A stretch of 64,000 nt of DNA. It comes from Xanthomonas hydrangeae (GTDB lineage Bacteria; Pseudomonadota; Gammaproteobacteria; Xanthomonadales; Xanthomonadaceae). The stretch is from NCBI GenBank assembly GCA_905142475.1, contig LR990730.1:186001-250000 (forward strand). Direction: 5' to 3'. The notes under the pieces are model-generated. The model was not told the DNA's origin. It did not search any database and saw only the letters and a list, made by a program, of their open reading frames with translations. Of this stretch, positions 7,697 through 16,579 are shown piece by piece. The position numbers were made by a program, and so were the translations under genes. The number at the start of each line of letters is the position of its first letter. Positions within the stretch are counted from its first letter, which is position 1.

Positions 7697-8011
7697 TTAT
7701 TGTTCAAGCGGAAATACGAGACTCTGGGGGCCGTTCGGTCCTGCAGGAAATGCCATCCAAAAAGTGACCAGCGCGTCGTTGTCATCCACCGATACGGGCT
7801 GTGCCTGATATGAGTGGTTTACATATCCCAAAGTGACCTTGTAAGGACCTTTGCCAACAGCGGAGGCATCCACGTTCTTGCATTCGCCTGCGTTCACCGT
7901 GCCAGTGAGTGTGCCGCTTGAACCCTCTAAGCTATACGAAATCGGACGTAATGTGAATTCAACAAATTGATTAGACGTCACTTGGCCGTCGGCAAGAGAG
8001 TTAATAATCAT
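7697..8011 (-). CDS. Small hypothetical protein upstream of the glycosyltransferase
   Basis: 104 residues, start ATG 8011 behind CTGGAG. No signal peptide. The sequence is rich in Thr, Ser, Val and Gly with short alternating stretches (GTLTGTVNAGECKNV, YKVTLGYVNHSY), suggesting a small beta-sandwich. No family is recognised. It ends 89 bases before the TPR glycosyltransferase start and is probably co-transcribed with it. It could be a glycosylation target or a structural partner, but nothing in the sequence proves this. Confidence 0.5.
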   Translation of the reverse strand: MIINSLADGQVTSNQFVEFTLRPISYSLEGSSGTLTGTVNAGECKNVDASAVGKGPYKVTLGYVNHSYQAQPVSVDDNDALVTFWMAFPAGPNGPQSLVFPLEQ

Positions 8012-8609
8012 TTTAGCTCCAGATGTTGGTGGTAAGAAAGTTATTTAGATGCGATTGTTAAGTGAGATTGGACTCTTGTTTGTCCATCAAAAGAGATTGC
8101 TTGCACGATTTTAAGAATCGCACAGACCACTTTCCACGCCACAAGCCGGAGTCGGGCCGAGCCATGTCCTGCGGAGCTTCCTGAAACCAGCGATGTCAGG
8201 TGGCGCGGCGCAGTGTATGCAGGCTTCAACTGATCCAAGCCGACAAAACGTCTCACCGCCGAATGCTCACTGCATTGTTATGAGAGTTAGTCCACAATTT
8301 TTGAAAAATTTGCGGGCCTTCTTAGAGCGGAGGCTGATATGACGCCATCACGACGGACTTGATCTTTATCGACGGTCTCACCTACCCGCAAGCCGCGGCT
8401 GCCACGGGCATATGGATAAAGATGGTAGAAAGTACATCAGCCGCGCCATGGCCGCGCGCCGGGCTGGTGTGTAATGATGCGCCGGGGGCGTTGCCTAACG
8501 GATGAGAACATCGGGATGCATCCTCGCCTTGTTTTACACGCATGCCGGTGCGCTACGACGAGCAAACATCGACGCATTAAAAAACCCTGCCGAGGCAGGA
8601 TTTGATGCA
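8012..8609. other. Non-coding or decayed stretch
   Basis: Nearly 600 bases without a gene I can support. A 71-residue reverse frame (8041-8256) has no ribosome site and an unnatural composition. The AT-rich part just upstream of 8280 may hold the promoter of the leftward pair 8011-6084. Confidence 0.4.
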
Positions 8610-8915
8610 TCAGTAACCGGATCCATAAGGATTGACGGCGTCAACCCTTGATGGTTCGTAGGTTGGCTGTGGTGCTGGCTGACGATAAGTGTTCTGCTCT
8701 TTATATGGATCGACAGTTCCACGTTTTCCGGTGTATGGATTTACATTCCCACGTGTCGAATAATTGTCGAGCGTTTTGCTGTTGGCCGCACTGCGATAGT
8801 GAGGTTGCACATAAGTGCCGTCAGCGCGGTGGTAACCATTGACACGGGTTTGCGCGCACACTGAAGCGGAGGCGAGTGCCACCACGATCGCCAAAACGAT
8901 CTTTGCCTTTTTCAT
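8610..8915 (-). CDS. Small secreted hypothetical protein
   Basis: 101 residues from ATG 8915, chosen because AAGGAA lies at the right distance and a clean signal peptide follows (MKKAKIVLAIVVALASASVC, cut near AQ). The mature part is polar, with repeated Asn-Pro-Tyr/Pro-Tyr motifs (VNPYTGKRGTVDPYKEQNTY, VNPYGSGY) and no cysteine. It resembles small periplasmic or extracellular proteins common in Xanthomonadaceae; the role is unknown. The frame extends further upstream, but that extension lacks any start signal. Confidence 0.65.
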   Translation of the reverse strand: MKKAKIVLAIVVALASASVCAQTRVNGYHRADGTYVQPHYRSAANSKTLDNYSTRGNVNPYTGKRGTVDPYKEQNTYRQPAPQPTYEPSRVDAVNPYGSGY

Positions 8916-9019
8916 GGATGTTTCCTTGTAACGACTTGATGGTCTATGCGTGGCCGCAGAAGACGAAGGACGTGAGGGCGGTCTGGCCTGAGTGATGCGG
9001 CCAGCTTTGCCTACGGGCT

Positions 9020-9307
9020 TCACTGCGCTCCAGCTCGGTAGTCGGCAACCATTGCCTTGGTCACGTCCTTTGGGTAGCACAACGGGGCGTAGCCACCGCC
9101 ACGGCTATATGCGCTTCTGCCGCCGCAGCTGCTGCCATTGCGTGCCGCGTTGTACGGGCAGGGGCAGTTGCCGGGATAGGCATCGATCGATTGTTGAATC
9201 AGCAGCGTCCTGATGTTGGCATCAGATAACGCTGTAGAAGGTCCTTTGGCAAGCGCGTGTGGCGCAAATGCCATTGCCAACGCAAGCAAGCAGAACTGCG
9301 GTCGCAT
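9020..9307 (-). CDS. Small secreted cysteine-rich protein (GNCPCPY...SSCGGRSAY type)
   Basis: 95 residues with signal peptide MRPQFCLLALAMAFAPHALA. The mature part has the compact pattern GNCPCPYNAARNGSSCGGRS followed by AYSRGGGYAPLCYPKDV, with four cysteines likely forming two disulphides in the periplasm or outside the cell. Proteins with this pattern recur in proteobacteria, often near nucleases or on mobile DNA; the function is not established as far as I know. It lies upstream of the other small secreted gene (8610-8915) on the same strand, separated by about 100 bases. Confidence 0.65.
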   Translation of the reverse strand: MRPQFCLLALAMAFAPHALAKGPSTALSDANIRTLLIQQSIDAYPGNCPCPYNAARNGSSCGGRSAYSRGGGYAPLCYPKDVTKAMVADYRAGAQ

Positions 9308-9491
9308 GGTTCATCCTAATGGCGCACGTAAGGTGCGCAACAGAGCATGCAAGCCCTGTTCCCGCGTCTTATCGAGTTCGCTCTCACATGCGCTATAAAT
9401 GGCTGTGCTCGCTTTCCGCCGTATTCAAACGCCTACACCGCGATCGCCTGAAGGTGGAAGCTAGCGAACTCTTCAAAAGCCAGGACCAAAC

Positions 9492-9851
9492 ATGACTTCA
9501 GATGACTTTGTTAGCGGGCTGAAGACCCAATGCGCGGATGCAGCCGTTCACGATTGCGTGGAACTTCTTAAAGCCCCGCCGGGCCGTAGGCCCGAACAAT
9601 CTTTGGTTAGCTTGTCCGTCTGGTATCGCGGTCTCGCTCCTGCCGACAAAGCCAACGTTGTCGCCGCATTGCAAATGGCGGCCGATGCAACGCTGTTCGG
9701 CGTCTTGTGCGTTATCGACGGTGTTCGCGCTATTGAGGATCAATCAACCAAGTCCAAGTTCAGACTCACAGCCACATGCAACGGTTCAACGTCACTCATA
9801 GCGCCCGGACCCGAAGATCTTCATGCTCTTCTACAGACAGATTCTCTGTAA
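9492..9851 (+). CDS. Hypothetical protein, possibly immunity-type
   Basis: 119 residues, start ATG 9492 with AGGA upstream. It is a soluble small protein containing VSLSVWYRGLAPADKANVVAALQMAADATLFGVLCVIDGVRAIED. The helix-plus-strand pattern fits small standalone immunity-like proteins of toxin islands, but I cannot assign a named family. It stands alone on the + strand, followed by an AAGTGGGGTCAGGTT hairpin about 100 bases later. Confidence 0.5.
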   Translation: MTSDDFVSGLKTQCADAAVHDCVELLKAPPGRRPEQSLVSLSVWYRGLAPADKANVVAALQMAADATLFGVLCVIDGVRAIEDQSTKSKFRLTATCNGSTSLIAPGPEDLHALLQTDSL

Positions 9852-10146
9852 GAAAAGAAGTGCGCCGCGCATATGCAGCAGACACCGTCTAGCTCTGGCA
9901 TAGTGCGCCGCAGGTGAGCTGGGCTGTACCTTACACAAGGCGATGAGGCCACAAGAAGTGGGGTCAGGTTAATCTAATGATTCGACCTGACCTCTCATCC
10001 CTTCATGGCGCATCCGTAATGCAAACGTGGTTGCCATTTTTATGCTGGACTCGATATCGTTGAATGATTGACCAAGAGCCCAGAGTGCGGGAATATCGTA
10101 CAGTAGTAGTCTAATCGCTCACTGCGGATTACAAAGGAATTCATGG
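9852..10146. other. Intergenic stretch with a GGGTCAGG hairpin
   Basis: No gene seen. It contains the hairpin repeat at 9953-9992 and a plausible ribosome site (AAAGGAATTC) just before 10147. Confidence 0.5.
9953..9992 (+). repeat. AAGTGGGGTCAGGTT repeat with hairpin
   Basis: Second copy of the motif at 4423. Here it forms an inverted repeat, GGTCAGGT (9962-9969) with ACCTGACC (9985-9992). There is no T tract, so it is more likely a dispersed palindromic repeat than a terminator. Confidence 0.5.
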
Positions 10147-10372
10147 ATGAATAAGAAGATGCGCCCTTCTCTTGGTGGCCTGATCAATGCTTATAGCAAA
10201 ATCGGTCTCATATTATTGGCGGTTGCCGCATTGGTTTTTTTTGAGGGGCCTAATCAAGGCTCCTTCGCCCAGCGACGAGATCCGGCAGTTGGTTGTCATC
10301 GGCCTTGCCGTGATGGGTGTCATCCTGTGCACGCTTGGCTTTCTTACGGTCAAGCAGCCTGATGGCAGATAG
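10147..10372 (+). pseudogene. Small two-helix membrane protein, frameshifted at T8
   Basis: The frame from ATG 10147 (ribosome site AAAGGA) encodes MNKKMRPSLGGLINAYSKIG and a first membrane helix. The +1 frame encodes the continuation GLIKAPSPSDEIRQLVVIGL plus a second helix to TAG 10372. The change of frame falls in eight T at 10235-10242. With seven T one 74-residue protein with two membrane segments results. I do not recognise it. As with the gene at 2717, the fault is one extra base in a homopolymer, so a sequencing error is as likely as a mutation. Confidence 0.5.
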
Positions 10373-10800
10373 GCTTTGTCTAACTCTGGCTTTGATAGAT
10401 GCCCATTGAAAATCTTCTATCAACGCAGCTTGCTATGAAAGTTGGCTTATGCCACCACATTTTAGTGTGCTGAGGTCTCTAATCTGCAGGACATTGACCG
10501 GGCCAATGAAAAGCAAGAGAGCGATGGATGAGCAGGCGTTTAGCTGTCGCGCCACGGGACTGGACTAGCTACCAGCGCATCTCGGCTCGGCGGCCAGCTG
10601 GCGGTGTCTAGCCCTCACACCACACCGCGCGCGGTCGACATGCTACCCTGACCACCGCCATTCTGGCGAAGACGGAACATCAGGTGACCCAGCCGACACC
10701 ATTGCAAGCGGTGTCAGGGGCTTTCTCGCTGAGCCACGCTTAACGCAGGTCGCCCAGAGACAAGCACGTCATTTCAATCACTACCAGGGACGTATTCATC
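10373..10800. other. Intergenic stretch
   Basis: About 430 bases with no supported gene or clear repeat. The end carries CAGGGACG before the ATG at 10801. Confidence 0.4.
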
Positions 10801-11124
10801 ATGAAGCTACGTAGCATTGCCACCACTTTCGCATTGGCTGCAGCTTTAAGCCTTGGCTTGAGCGCTCCAGCGCGGGCCCAGGCGGGAGATCCTTGCTCGG
10901 TCTTTCTTTGCATGGCCAGCATGACCGCCCCAAGCAAGCCAGGAGGTCCTGCTTGTGCAGCGCCGATCGCCGTCTTCCATTCCATTCAGATATGGAGCCC
11001 CGCCTTCAACCCTTCAGCCACGGCGGCGGCACGCCGGGCATATCTGATGACATGCCCAGGCGTGGTCCCAGTGAATCAGGCCACCTTGGAAGCTATCATC
11101 GGGCAGTGGGGCTACACGCCTTGA
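10801..11124 (+). CDS. TrbM/KikA-like secreted protein
   Basis: 107 residues with a signal peptide (MKLRSIATTFALAAALSLGL...ARAQ). The mature part has GDPCSVFLCMASM, GGPACAAPIAVFHSIQIW, FNPSATAAARRAYLMTCPG and ATLEAIIGQWGYTP, with four cysteines. This pattern is that of the TrbM/KikA family of conjugation-associated periplasmic proteins. No other transfer genes are present, so it is a stand-alone relative or a leftover of a mobile element. Family assignment is from recalled motif similarity. Confidence 0.55.
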   Translation: MKLRSIATTFALAAALSLGLSAPARAQAGDPCSVFLCMASMTAPSKPGGPACAAPIAVFHSIQIWSPAFNPSATAAARRAYLMTCPGVVPVNQATLEAIIGQWGYTP

Positions 11125-11346
11125 CGTAAATTGCCCGCTGACTCAGAAATTTGCTTTTAAGTCAGCGGGAATGCCGCCACGCCCCTGTTTGCCATGCGCA
11201 TCGCGCAAGGCCTTTCAATACCACTGTGCTTCGACGAGATAGGTGGTGCCTGGCTCCTTTATCTCTCAAGATGATCGTGCGAGTCCGGCGCCAACGGCGC
11301 TGGCGATGCCCGAATACAACAGATATGCGTTTGATCTCATCTCCTG

Positions 11347-11916
11347 GTGTTGCTTCGCGCCGTGGTCGGCGAATTCCAAGACCATGAGCAATTGACGGCA
11401 AGCAGCGCCTCGGCGACGATCATTCGAGTTAATTCGTCTGGAGCTGCAATGCCGCCTGAAGTACAAGAACTGCAAGACGCCATTGCATCGATTCCCGGCA
11501 TTACCGATGCAGCGGTGGGCAAGGTGGATCTTTCTGATGTCACGGAAAGCGACTTCAGTCTTCTTCCGTATGCCGACCTGCCGCTCGGCGCGTTGAAGCG
11601 CACAAAGGGAGGCTTGGACAACGAGCTTGCCATCTCCGTCAACTTTGGTATCACGCGCGATGCGAAAGGCCTCAAGGCACTCGAGTTCATTTCCTGGTGG
11701 GTACGCGATTCGGCGCGAGCGGGCGAGCCGATGCAGATCAGGAGCGTTGCGCTTCCACCCATGAGCGATCAGTTTGGCACGTCACTTCGCTTTTGCATCG
11801 ATTATTTCTACGCTGATCCTGAGCAGGATATCGGCAAACTACTGTCCAAGGTAGGGAAGTTGGCCGCTGGGCTCAACAGCGCAAAGGGCTTATATCCCCA
11901 GGTCGTTGCGTCCTGA
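11347..11916 (+). CDS. Hypothetical protein
   Basis: Up to 189 residues; ATG 11450 would give a shorter form of about 154. Soluble, no signal peptide. It contains VKVDL-type strands, FISWWVRDSARAGEPMQIRS and FGTSLRFCIDYFYADPEQDI. I do not recognise the family. A very short frame just upstream (11306-11395, MPEYNRYAFDLISWCCFAPW...) overlaps it and also looks protein-like (an aromatic-rich start in another frame). The true N-terminus may be affected by an indel or belong to a coupled leader. It is separated from the TrbM-like gene by about 220 bases of unclear sequence. Confidence 0.45.
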   Translation: MLLRAVVGEFQDHEQLTASSASATIIRVNSSGAAMPPEVQELQDAIASIPGITDAAVGKVDLSDVTESDFSLLPYADLPLGALKRTKGGLDNELAISVNFGITRDAKGLKALEFISWWVRDSARAGEPMQIRSVALPPMSDQFGTSLRFCIDYFYADPEQDIGKLLSKVGKLAAGLNSAKGLYPQVVAS

Positions 11917-12040
11917 TAATGCGTTCAAGCCAAACCCGCCGCCGCAGATGTCCTCGCGCAGCTGCTGACGCAGCGGGCAAGCGGGATTGCCGAGTGTCAC
12001 CGCACAGACAGGGCTGCCTGTTACTGGCCTTGGCCTGATC

Positions 12041-12772
12041 TCAAGCTAAGCTGAAGACGCTCGCTTTTCCGGTCCCCGTGTCGTACGCCACCAATGCCTC
12101 CTGGAAGGCATCAGCGCTGCCAACGAGGTCACCGTCACTGCTCCAGATGGCAGACCGACCCGCTCCTATGGAAGTATCGGCGGGGCCTACACAGTTCGCC
12201 ATCAAGACAGTCATGGAATGCGTTTTTGCAATCGTCGGATAATGACTGTAGGCCGATGTCACGCCTCTTTCCGACTTGGCCACGCTTGCCAGATACACGC
12301 CAGCACCTGACGCTGCAGCTTGTTCTGCATGGCTTGCCTGCAGTGACTCGTAGCAAATGGCAGGCGCCAGCAGCTGATCTGCGTGTCTGAGCACAAGCTG
12401 CTCGATACCGGCGGTGAAGAACGGGAACTCGTCGGGGTGTAACTGCTGTTTGGAGTAGCTTGTGCGCTCCAGCCCCGGTTGGAAGCAGAGCAAGCTGATT
12501 TCGGTGCCTATTGCCCCCTTCGTGGGCGCGCCAACGGCGATAAGCATGCCGTACCGGTCACTTGCTACCTGAAATTGATCAAAGCGCTGATCAGCCGGCT
12601 GCACCGCCAGCGCCTGCGCCAATCCTGGTTCGTAACCGGTGAGGGAAAGCTCGGGAAAGACCAGCACATCTGCACCCCTGCTCGCCGCCAGGCGAATGAC
12701 ATCGAGGTGCTTACTGATGTTCTCTTCGATTTGGCCAGGCGTTGAAAGGATTTGCGCAGCTGTCAGCTTCAT
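12041..12772 (-). CDS. Nitrilase-superfamily carbon-nitrogen hydrolase
   Basis: 243 residues from ATG 12772 (a GTG six codons upstream is an alternative). The Glu-Lys-Cys triad of the superfamily is visible: Glu in VFPELSLTGYEP, Lys in YSKQQLHPDE and Cys in APAICYES. Such enzymes cleave non-peptide C-N bonds in amides, ureides or carbamoyl groups. It is slightly shorter than the usual 260-280 residues. Cytosolic, with no signal. No neighbouring pathway genes point to a substrate. Confidence 0.8.
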   Translation of the reverse strand: MKLTAAQILSTPGQIEENISKHLDVIRLAASRGADVLVFPELSLTGYEPGLAQALAVQPADQRFDQFQVASDRYGMLIAVGAPTKGAIGTEISLLCFQPGLERTSYSKQQLHPDEFPFFTAGIEQLVLRHADQLLAPAICYESLQASHAEQAAASGAGVYLASVAKSERGVTSAYSHYPTIAKTHSMTVLMANCVGPADTSIGAGRSAIWSSDGDLVGSADAFQEALVAYDTGTGKASVFSLA

Positions 12773-13009
12773 TGCCTGTCTCGTGTCCACGTGTTGGGGT
12801 TTGAGCGTAGCGGATTCCGAAAGGCGGGTAACCAGAGTGCGCTTGAAAGCCCGGATATGCTGCTCGAACGCCTACACTTTCGAAAGCGAGACGTCTTGCC
12901 TGGATGGCTATCTTCAGCGCCGGTCAGGAGGATAGGTTGACCGGATGGTTACCGGTCTTCTCCAGCGTGATTGGTTATAAATCAGGGTGCGCCGCACCGA
13001 AACAGGCAC

Positions 13010-14245
13010 TCATTTGTTGAGCACCTTGGTTGTCCATATCTGGTCATAGTCAGCATTGTGTGCCTTGGTGAATCCGTTGGCATCGCTGCGTCCATCGTCG
13101 ACTTTCTGGCCATCCTTGTAGATCACGTAATGGCGCCCGCCGGCAGCCTGGTCGCCGTGGTAATGCAACTGCATCCGGTACACCAACCTGCTCTCTTCCG
13201 CTGCTGGTGTTGCCTGTTGAGGCTCACCGTTGCTGGCCATTGGCTTTATCTGTAACAGCGGTGTCGCCTGCTGCGGATGGGCCACGACCCAGCGCATGAA
13301 ATTGGCCTGGTCCCGGGCTGACGCTTGCCCGGACGCTGGCCAGATGTAGAGAAACGTTGCGGGCGTATTGGGTACTGTACTGACGGCCGGCATGTGCCAC
13401 TCGTAGACCTGTTGCTTGCCGTCGGCTGTCGTCATCTCGAGCAGGCTGGCACTGCCTTGCGATGGATTGCCGTCGGCGCCCGATAGCTCACTGATCTGCG
13501 CCAGGCCGGAGCCCGGTACCGCGCCCGCCAGTGCCAGTAGCAGGTCGCGCTGGTTTGTCACTTCCTGTTCGTTCAACGACAGCGAGCGCAGGTAGCGCGA
13601 ACGCAGACTGAAACGGTAGCGCGCTTCCTGCAGGGTGAATTCTCCCTCGACCCTGGAGGCTTCGTGCCAGTCGTGTCCGGGTGCCAGATTGACGGTGCCG
13701 TGCATGATGCAAAACCCCTGCTGGGACTGTGCCGCTGGCGGGAAGGGCGGTGCGCTGCTGGTGATCGAAGCCAGGATTTCCTTGGTGCGCCGTTCGGTGA
13801 TGTCCTGCAGGCGGCTGATGGCCGTCTTCTGGAAACGAAAGGTGGTGCCATCGCGATGGGCGAAACCGGTGACCTGGACGACATTCGGGTCGAGCGGCAA
13901 CGCGTCTTCCGCGTGTGCAACGATGACCCTGCCATCGTCCTGTGCCAGCGTTTCCACCGGCTTGACCAGTTGGCGCACCTTGCCATCGCTGGCCGATGCT
14001 TGTGCGGTCAGCAGGCGCTGCGCATAGCTGGCGGCGTCCTCGCAGTAGCTATCGATGTCGCCCCAGTAAAACTGCGCGGAACTTCCCAGAAAATGCAGGG
14101 GCACATCGGTCGTCACGGCAAGACGCCCGATGCAGTAACTTGTGTTGCCAGTAGTGTCCGCCGACGGCGGCAACGGCGTGTTGGTGGTGTTGGTTGTGCT
14201 GCAAGCCGCAAGCAACGCCATGGCAGCAAGCAGCGGCGCGCGCAT
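13010..14245 (-). CDS. Tli4-like T6SS immunity lipoprotein
   Basis: 411 residues from ATG 14245, chosen because a lipoprotein signal follows at once (MRAPLLAAMALLAACST). YCIGRLAVTTDVPLHFLGSS near the start and QQGFCIMHGTVNL in the middle are the hallmark beginnings of the N- and C-terminal Tli4 domains. In known systems Tli4 family lipoproteins sit in the periplasm and neutralise Tle4-type phospholipase effectors of the type VI secretion system. The last ~60 residues (HYHGDQAAGGRHYVIYKDGQ then KVDDGRSDANGF) look like an added small domain of the type seen in T6SS-linked proteins. No Tle4 effector is present in the window, so this is an orphan or its partner is elsewhere. Confidence 0.65.
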   Translation of the reverse strand: MRAPLLAAMALLAACSTTNTTNTPLPPSADTTGNTSYCIGRLAVTTDVPLHFLGSSAQFYWGDIDSYCEDAASYAQRLLTAQASASDGKVRQLVKPVETLAQDDGRVIVAHAEDALPLDPNVVQVTGFAHRDGTTFRFQKTAISRLQDITERRTKEILASITSSAPPFPPAAQSQQGFCIMHGTVNLAPGHDWHEASRVEGEFTLQEARYRFSLRSRYLRSLSLNEQEVTNQRDLLLALAGAVPGSGLAQISELSGADGNPSQGSASLLEMTTADGKQQVYEWHMPAVSTVPNTPATFLYIWPASGQASARDQANFMRWVVAHPQQATPLLQIKPMASNGEPQQATPAAEESRLVYRMQLHYHGDQAAGGRHYVIYKDGQKVDDGRSDANGFTKAHNADYDQIWTTKVLNK

Positions 14246-14554
14246 CAAACGCGTGGCGGAATGTCTCAACGCAATTCCTTCAAAACGGCAATCGGTAATG
14301 ATAGATGACGCCGCTCTGCGTGGTGCGTCATCCCCTGACAAGGTCTTCTGGCGCGTCCTGCTGCTATCACCATCCACTGGACTGCTTGCGGGATCGAGCG
14401 AGCCGAACCCTTTCTGGTCGGTGTGGGCCAGCGGGAATGGCACTGCGCCACCTCACATCGGCTCTTATGCCGCGCGGTGGTAGTGATGGCGTGCCTGCCT
14501 CCGTCGCGCCTTCCCCTGCAGGCGTGCGGCGCACCAGGATGGCTAGGCTTGCGA
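14246..14554. other. Intergenic stretch
   Basis: About 310 bases between two leftward genes. No gene, hairpin or repeat stands out. Confidence 0.4.
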
Positions 14555-15220
14555 TTACTTCTTTCGGTACACCCCGCCGAAGGAAACGTTCATTCCGCCG
14601 CATTCCAGGTTGTCGTCGACCAGCAGCATGTCGCCCAGCAATTGCAGGCGCACCTTGCACGTGTTCTCGTTGACCTCGACGCGGCTGCCTTCTGGATAGC
14701 CGCGCGCGGTGACCGAGCCGGTATGCGGACCGCCTGGCGTCTGTTCCGGGTCGGGATAGGCGCTGGGCCAGTACGCATCGCCGTTGACGGTGATGCTGCC
14801 GTCTGCGTTGGTGGTCAATTGCAGCGTGTTGTCGCCGAAGTGCCAGTGGCCGTTCCACGCCTGCGGTGTGGGCGTGGCCGCGCTTGGTTGCATCTGCAGG
14901 CTGGACTGTGCGACCCAACCAGCATTGCCGCCTCCCTTGTTGGGATAGAGCACGCAGACATACGCATTGCGGCGCTGCGCCGTCAGGACGATATCGTTCT
15001 TGACCACGTAGGCGCGTCCCTGGCATGCGGCCCCGCCCGTGTCCGGGCAGCCATCGGTGTCCTTGAGCAGGTACAGGCGCGGCGGGATGACCTTGCCGAG
15101 TGAGAACGCCACCGGCGCGCTGGTGAACAACCCATTGCGGCAGGTGGCATCGCCGGCGGCAGGCGCGGCGTGGACCAACGGCGAAACGCCCAACAGGGTA
15201 AGCATCCAGGCCTTATGCAT
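14555..15220 (-). CDS. Secreted hypothetical protein, possibly immunity-type
   Basis: 221 residues from ATG 15220, preceded by GGAGT at good distance and followed by a signal peptide (MHKAWMLTLLGVSPLVHA). The mature protein has eight cysteines, an N-terminal part with GRAYVVKNDIVLTAQRRNAYVCVLY, and a C-terminal beta-rich part (WNGHWHFGDNTLQLTTNADG to FGGVYRK). No family is recognised. It lies upstream of the Tli4-like gene on the same strand. A periplasmic partner in the same immunity setting is possible but unproven. Confidence 0.55.
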   Translation of the reverse strand: MHKAWMLTLLGVSPLVHAAPAAGDATCRNGLFTSAPVAFSLGKVIPPRLYLLKDTDGCPDTGGAACQGRAYVVKNDIVLTAQRRNAYVCVLYPNKGGGNAGWVAQSSLQMQPSAATPTPQAWNGHWHFGDNTLQLTTNADGSITVNGDAYWPSAYPDPEQTPGGPHTGSVTARGYPEGSRVEVNENTCKVRLQLLGDMLLVDDNLECGGMNVSFGGVYRKK

Positions 15221-15500
15221 GGCAATCACTCCAAATGTGGCGCGGTAGTGTGCGGTAAACCGGGCCGTCTTTCAGCAGGAAAGTGTCACCACACGCCATG
15301 CGTACCACAGCCGCGCTGACCCACGTCCAGGTCCACGCCCGCGCGCAAGCGCGCGCCGCCGCGTGCGGTGCGGGCATGGTGCGGCGTTGTGTCTTCGCCC
15401 CGCAGCCCATGCTTGTGTCTGATTAACTCAGTGGAAGTGTATGAGCTCTCTTCACCTGGGGAGGGCGATGCTGCTGTCTCCAATCGAGAGGGAGTGGAGC
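15221..15500. other. Divergent intergenic region
   Basis: Holds the promoters of the leftward secreted gene and the rightward DUF4142 lipoprotein. A run of GCGCGC around 15340-15360 is notable but unexplained. Confidence 0.35.
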
Positions 15501-16127
15501 ATGAAACAATCACTGTTGGTCCTGTCCATCGTCGCGGCGCTGGCGCTGGCGCTCGCTGGCTGCAAGCCGGATGCCGACAAGGAGGCCGCATCGCCTGCCG
15601 CGTCCACCGAGCCGACGCCGACCGGTGGCGCGGCGACTCCGACCACGCCGCCCGTCGGCGAAGCCAGCCCGGCGCCGGAAGGCGCGGCGCGCGCGAGTTC
15701 CGGAGACGACATCGCCCTGGGCCTGCTCGGGGCGGTGGACAACCACGAGATCGCCGCAGCGAAGCAGGCGCAGGACAAGAAGGTCACCGGCGCGGTGCTG
15801 GACTACGCGAAGATGATGGAGAAAGAGCACACCGAGAACCTGGAAAAGACCAAGGCGCTGGGAACGCTGGCCGAAACCCCGGACGTCAAGAAGCTGGAGA
15901 GCAAGGGCGAGCAGGACCTGTCCACGCTGGGGCAGAAGTCCGGCAACGACTACGCGGCGGCCTACATCGATGCAATGATCGCCGGGCACAAGGACGCGCT
16001 GCAGCTGATCGAGACGCAGATGATGACAGTGGCGTCGACCGAGCCGGTCAAGCAGCACCTGACCGAGACCAAGACGCACGTCGAGCAGCACCTGGCGAAG
16101 GCGGAAGAGATCAAGAAGACGATGTAA
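15501..16127 (+). CDS. DUF4142 lipoprotein
   Basis: 208 residues from ATG 15501, behind GGAGTGGAGC. The signal ends in lipobox LAGC (MKQSLLVLSIVAALALALAG then CKP). An Ala/Pro/Thr-rich linker of about 45 residues leads to a four-helix domain (residues ~65-208) with DNHEIAAAKQAQ, YAKMMEKEHTENLEK and HVEQHLAKAEEIKK, the DUF4142/ferritin-like pattern of predicted outer-membrane or periplasmic proteins. The role is unknown; relatives are linked to stress. An inverted repeat just behind the stop is a probable terminator. Confidence 0.8.
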   Translation: MKQSLLVLSIVAALALALAGCKPDADKEAASPAASTEPTPTGGAATPTTPPVGEASPAPEGAARASSGDDIALGLLGAVDNHEIAAAKQAQDKKVTGAVLDYAKMMEKEHTENLEKTKALGTLAETPDVKKLESKGEQDLSTLGQKSGNDYAAAYIDAMIAGHKDALQLIETQMMTVASTEPVKQHLTETKTHVEQHLAKAEEIKKTM

Positions 16128-16132
16128 GCGTG

Positions 16133-16161
16133 GGTGTGGCAGATCGCCGGTCTGCCACGCC
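16133..16161 (+). terminator. Hairpin after the DUF4142 gene
   Basis: GGTGTGGCAGA (16133-16143) pairs with TCTGCCACGCC (16151-16161), an 11-bp stem with one G-T pair and a 7-base loop. There is no strong T tract, so it may act as a weak or bidirectional terminator. Confidence 0.5.
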
Positions 16162-16205
16162 TGGTCTGCAAACGGCGAGTGAGCGCAACGTCGTCGTTTT
16201 CGAGC

Positions 16206-16505
16206 TTAGGGACCTGGAAGGGGGATCAGGGAAAAGGCGATTCCTCCCACAACTGCCAACAGCGCCAACACGTTAAGAACTATCGAATACAGACGCCTGG
16301 AAAAACCGGGGCGACGCTGAATGGCTCGAAGAATGGCGATCGGAACTAATGCATAGACAGCACAAAGGGCAATGAAGTGCCGGTTGATCTGATAGGAGGA
16401 ACCCTTGCCCAGCGCATTTCCGGCTTGAAACAAGACCACTCCACCAACAAGCGATAGGAAAGAGCGGATTGCGAATGCATTATTGGTTCTTGTTTGAATG
16501 CTCAT
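16206..16505 (-). CDS. Small membrane protein
   Basis: 99 residues with about three hydrophobic segments (SFLSLVGGVVLFQAG, FIALCAVYALVPIAIL, LNVLALLAVVGGIAFSLI) and a basic loop between the second and third. No family is recognised. It is encoded convergent to the DUF4142 gene. Small polytopic proteins like this are often immunity proteins in effector islands, but there is no toxin next to it. Confidence 0.45.
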   Translation of the reverse strand: MSIQTRTNNAFAIRSFLSLVGGVVLFQAGNALGKGSSYQINRHFIALCAVYALVPIAILRAIQRRPGFSRRLYSIVLNVLALLAVVGGIAFSLIPLPGP

Positions 16506-16579
16506 ACCTTCACATCGCTACGATCTGGAATGTTGCCCCAGCTGGGGTGCTTTATCAACGTGATCTCCTCTTACGCATC

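Noticed and set aside
8041-8256. Reverse 71-residue frame
   Set aside because: No start signal and no protein-like pattern; left as non-coding.
15571-16276. Long frames opposite or shifted to the DUF4142 gene
   Set aside because: They are shadow frames of a GC-rich gene: Arg/Pro-rich composition, no ribosome sites.
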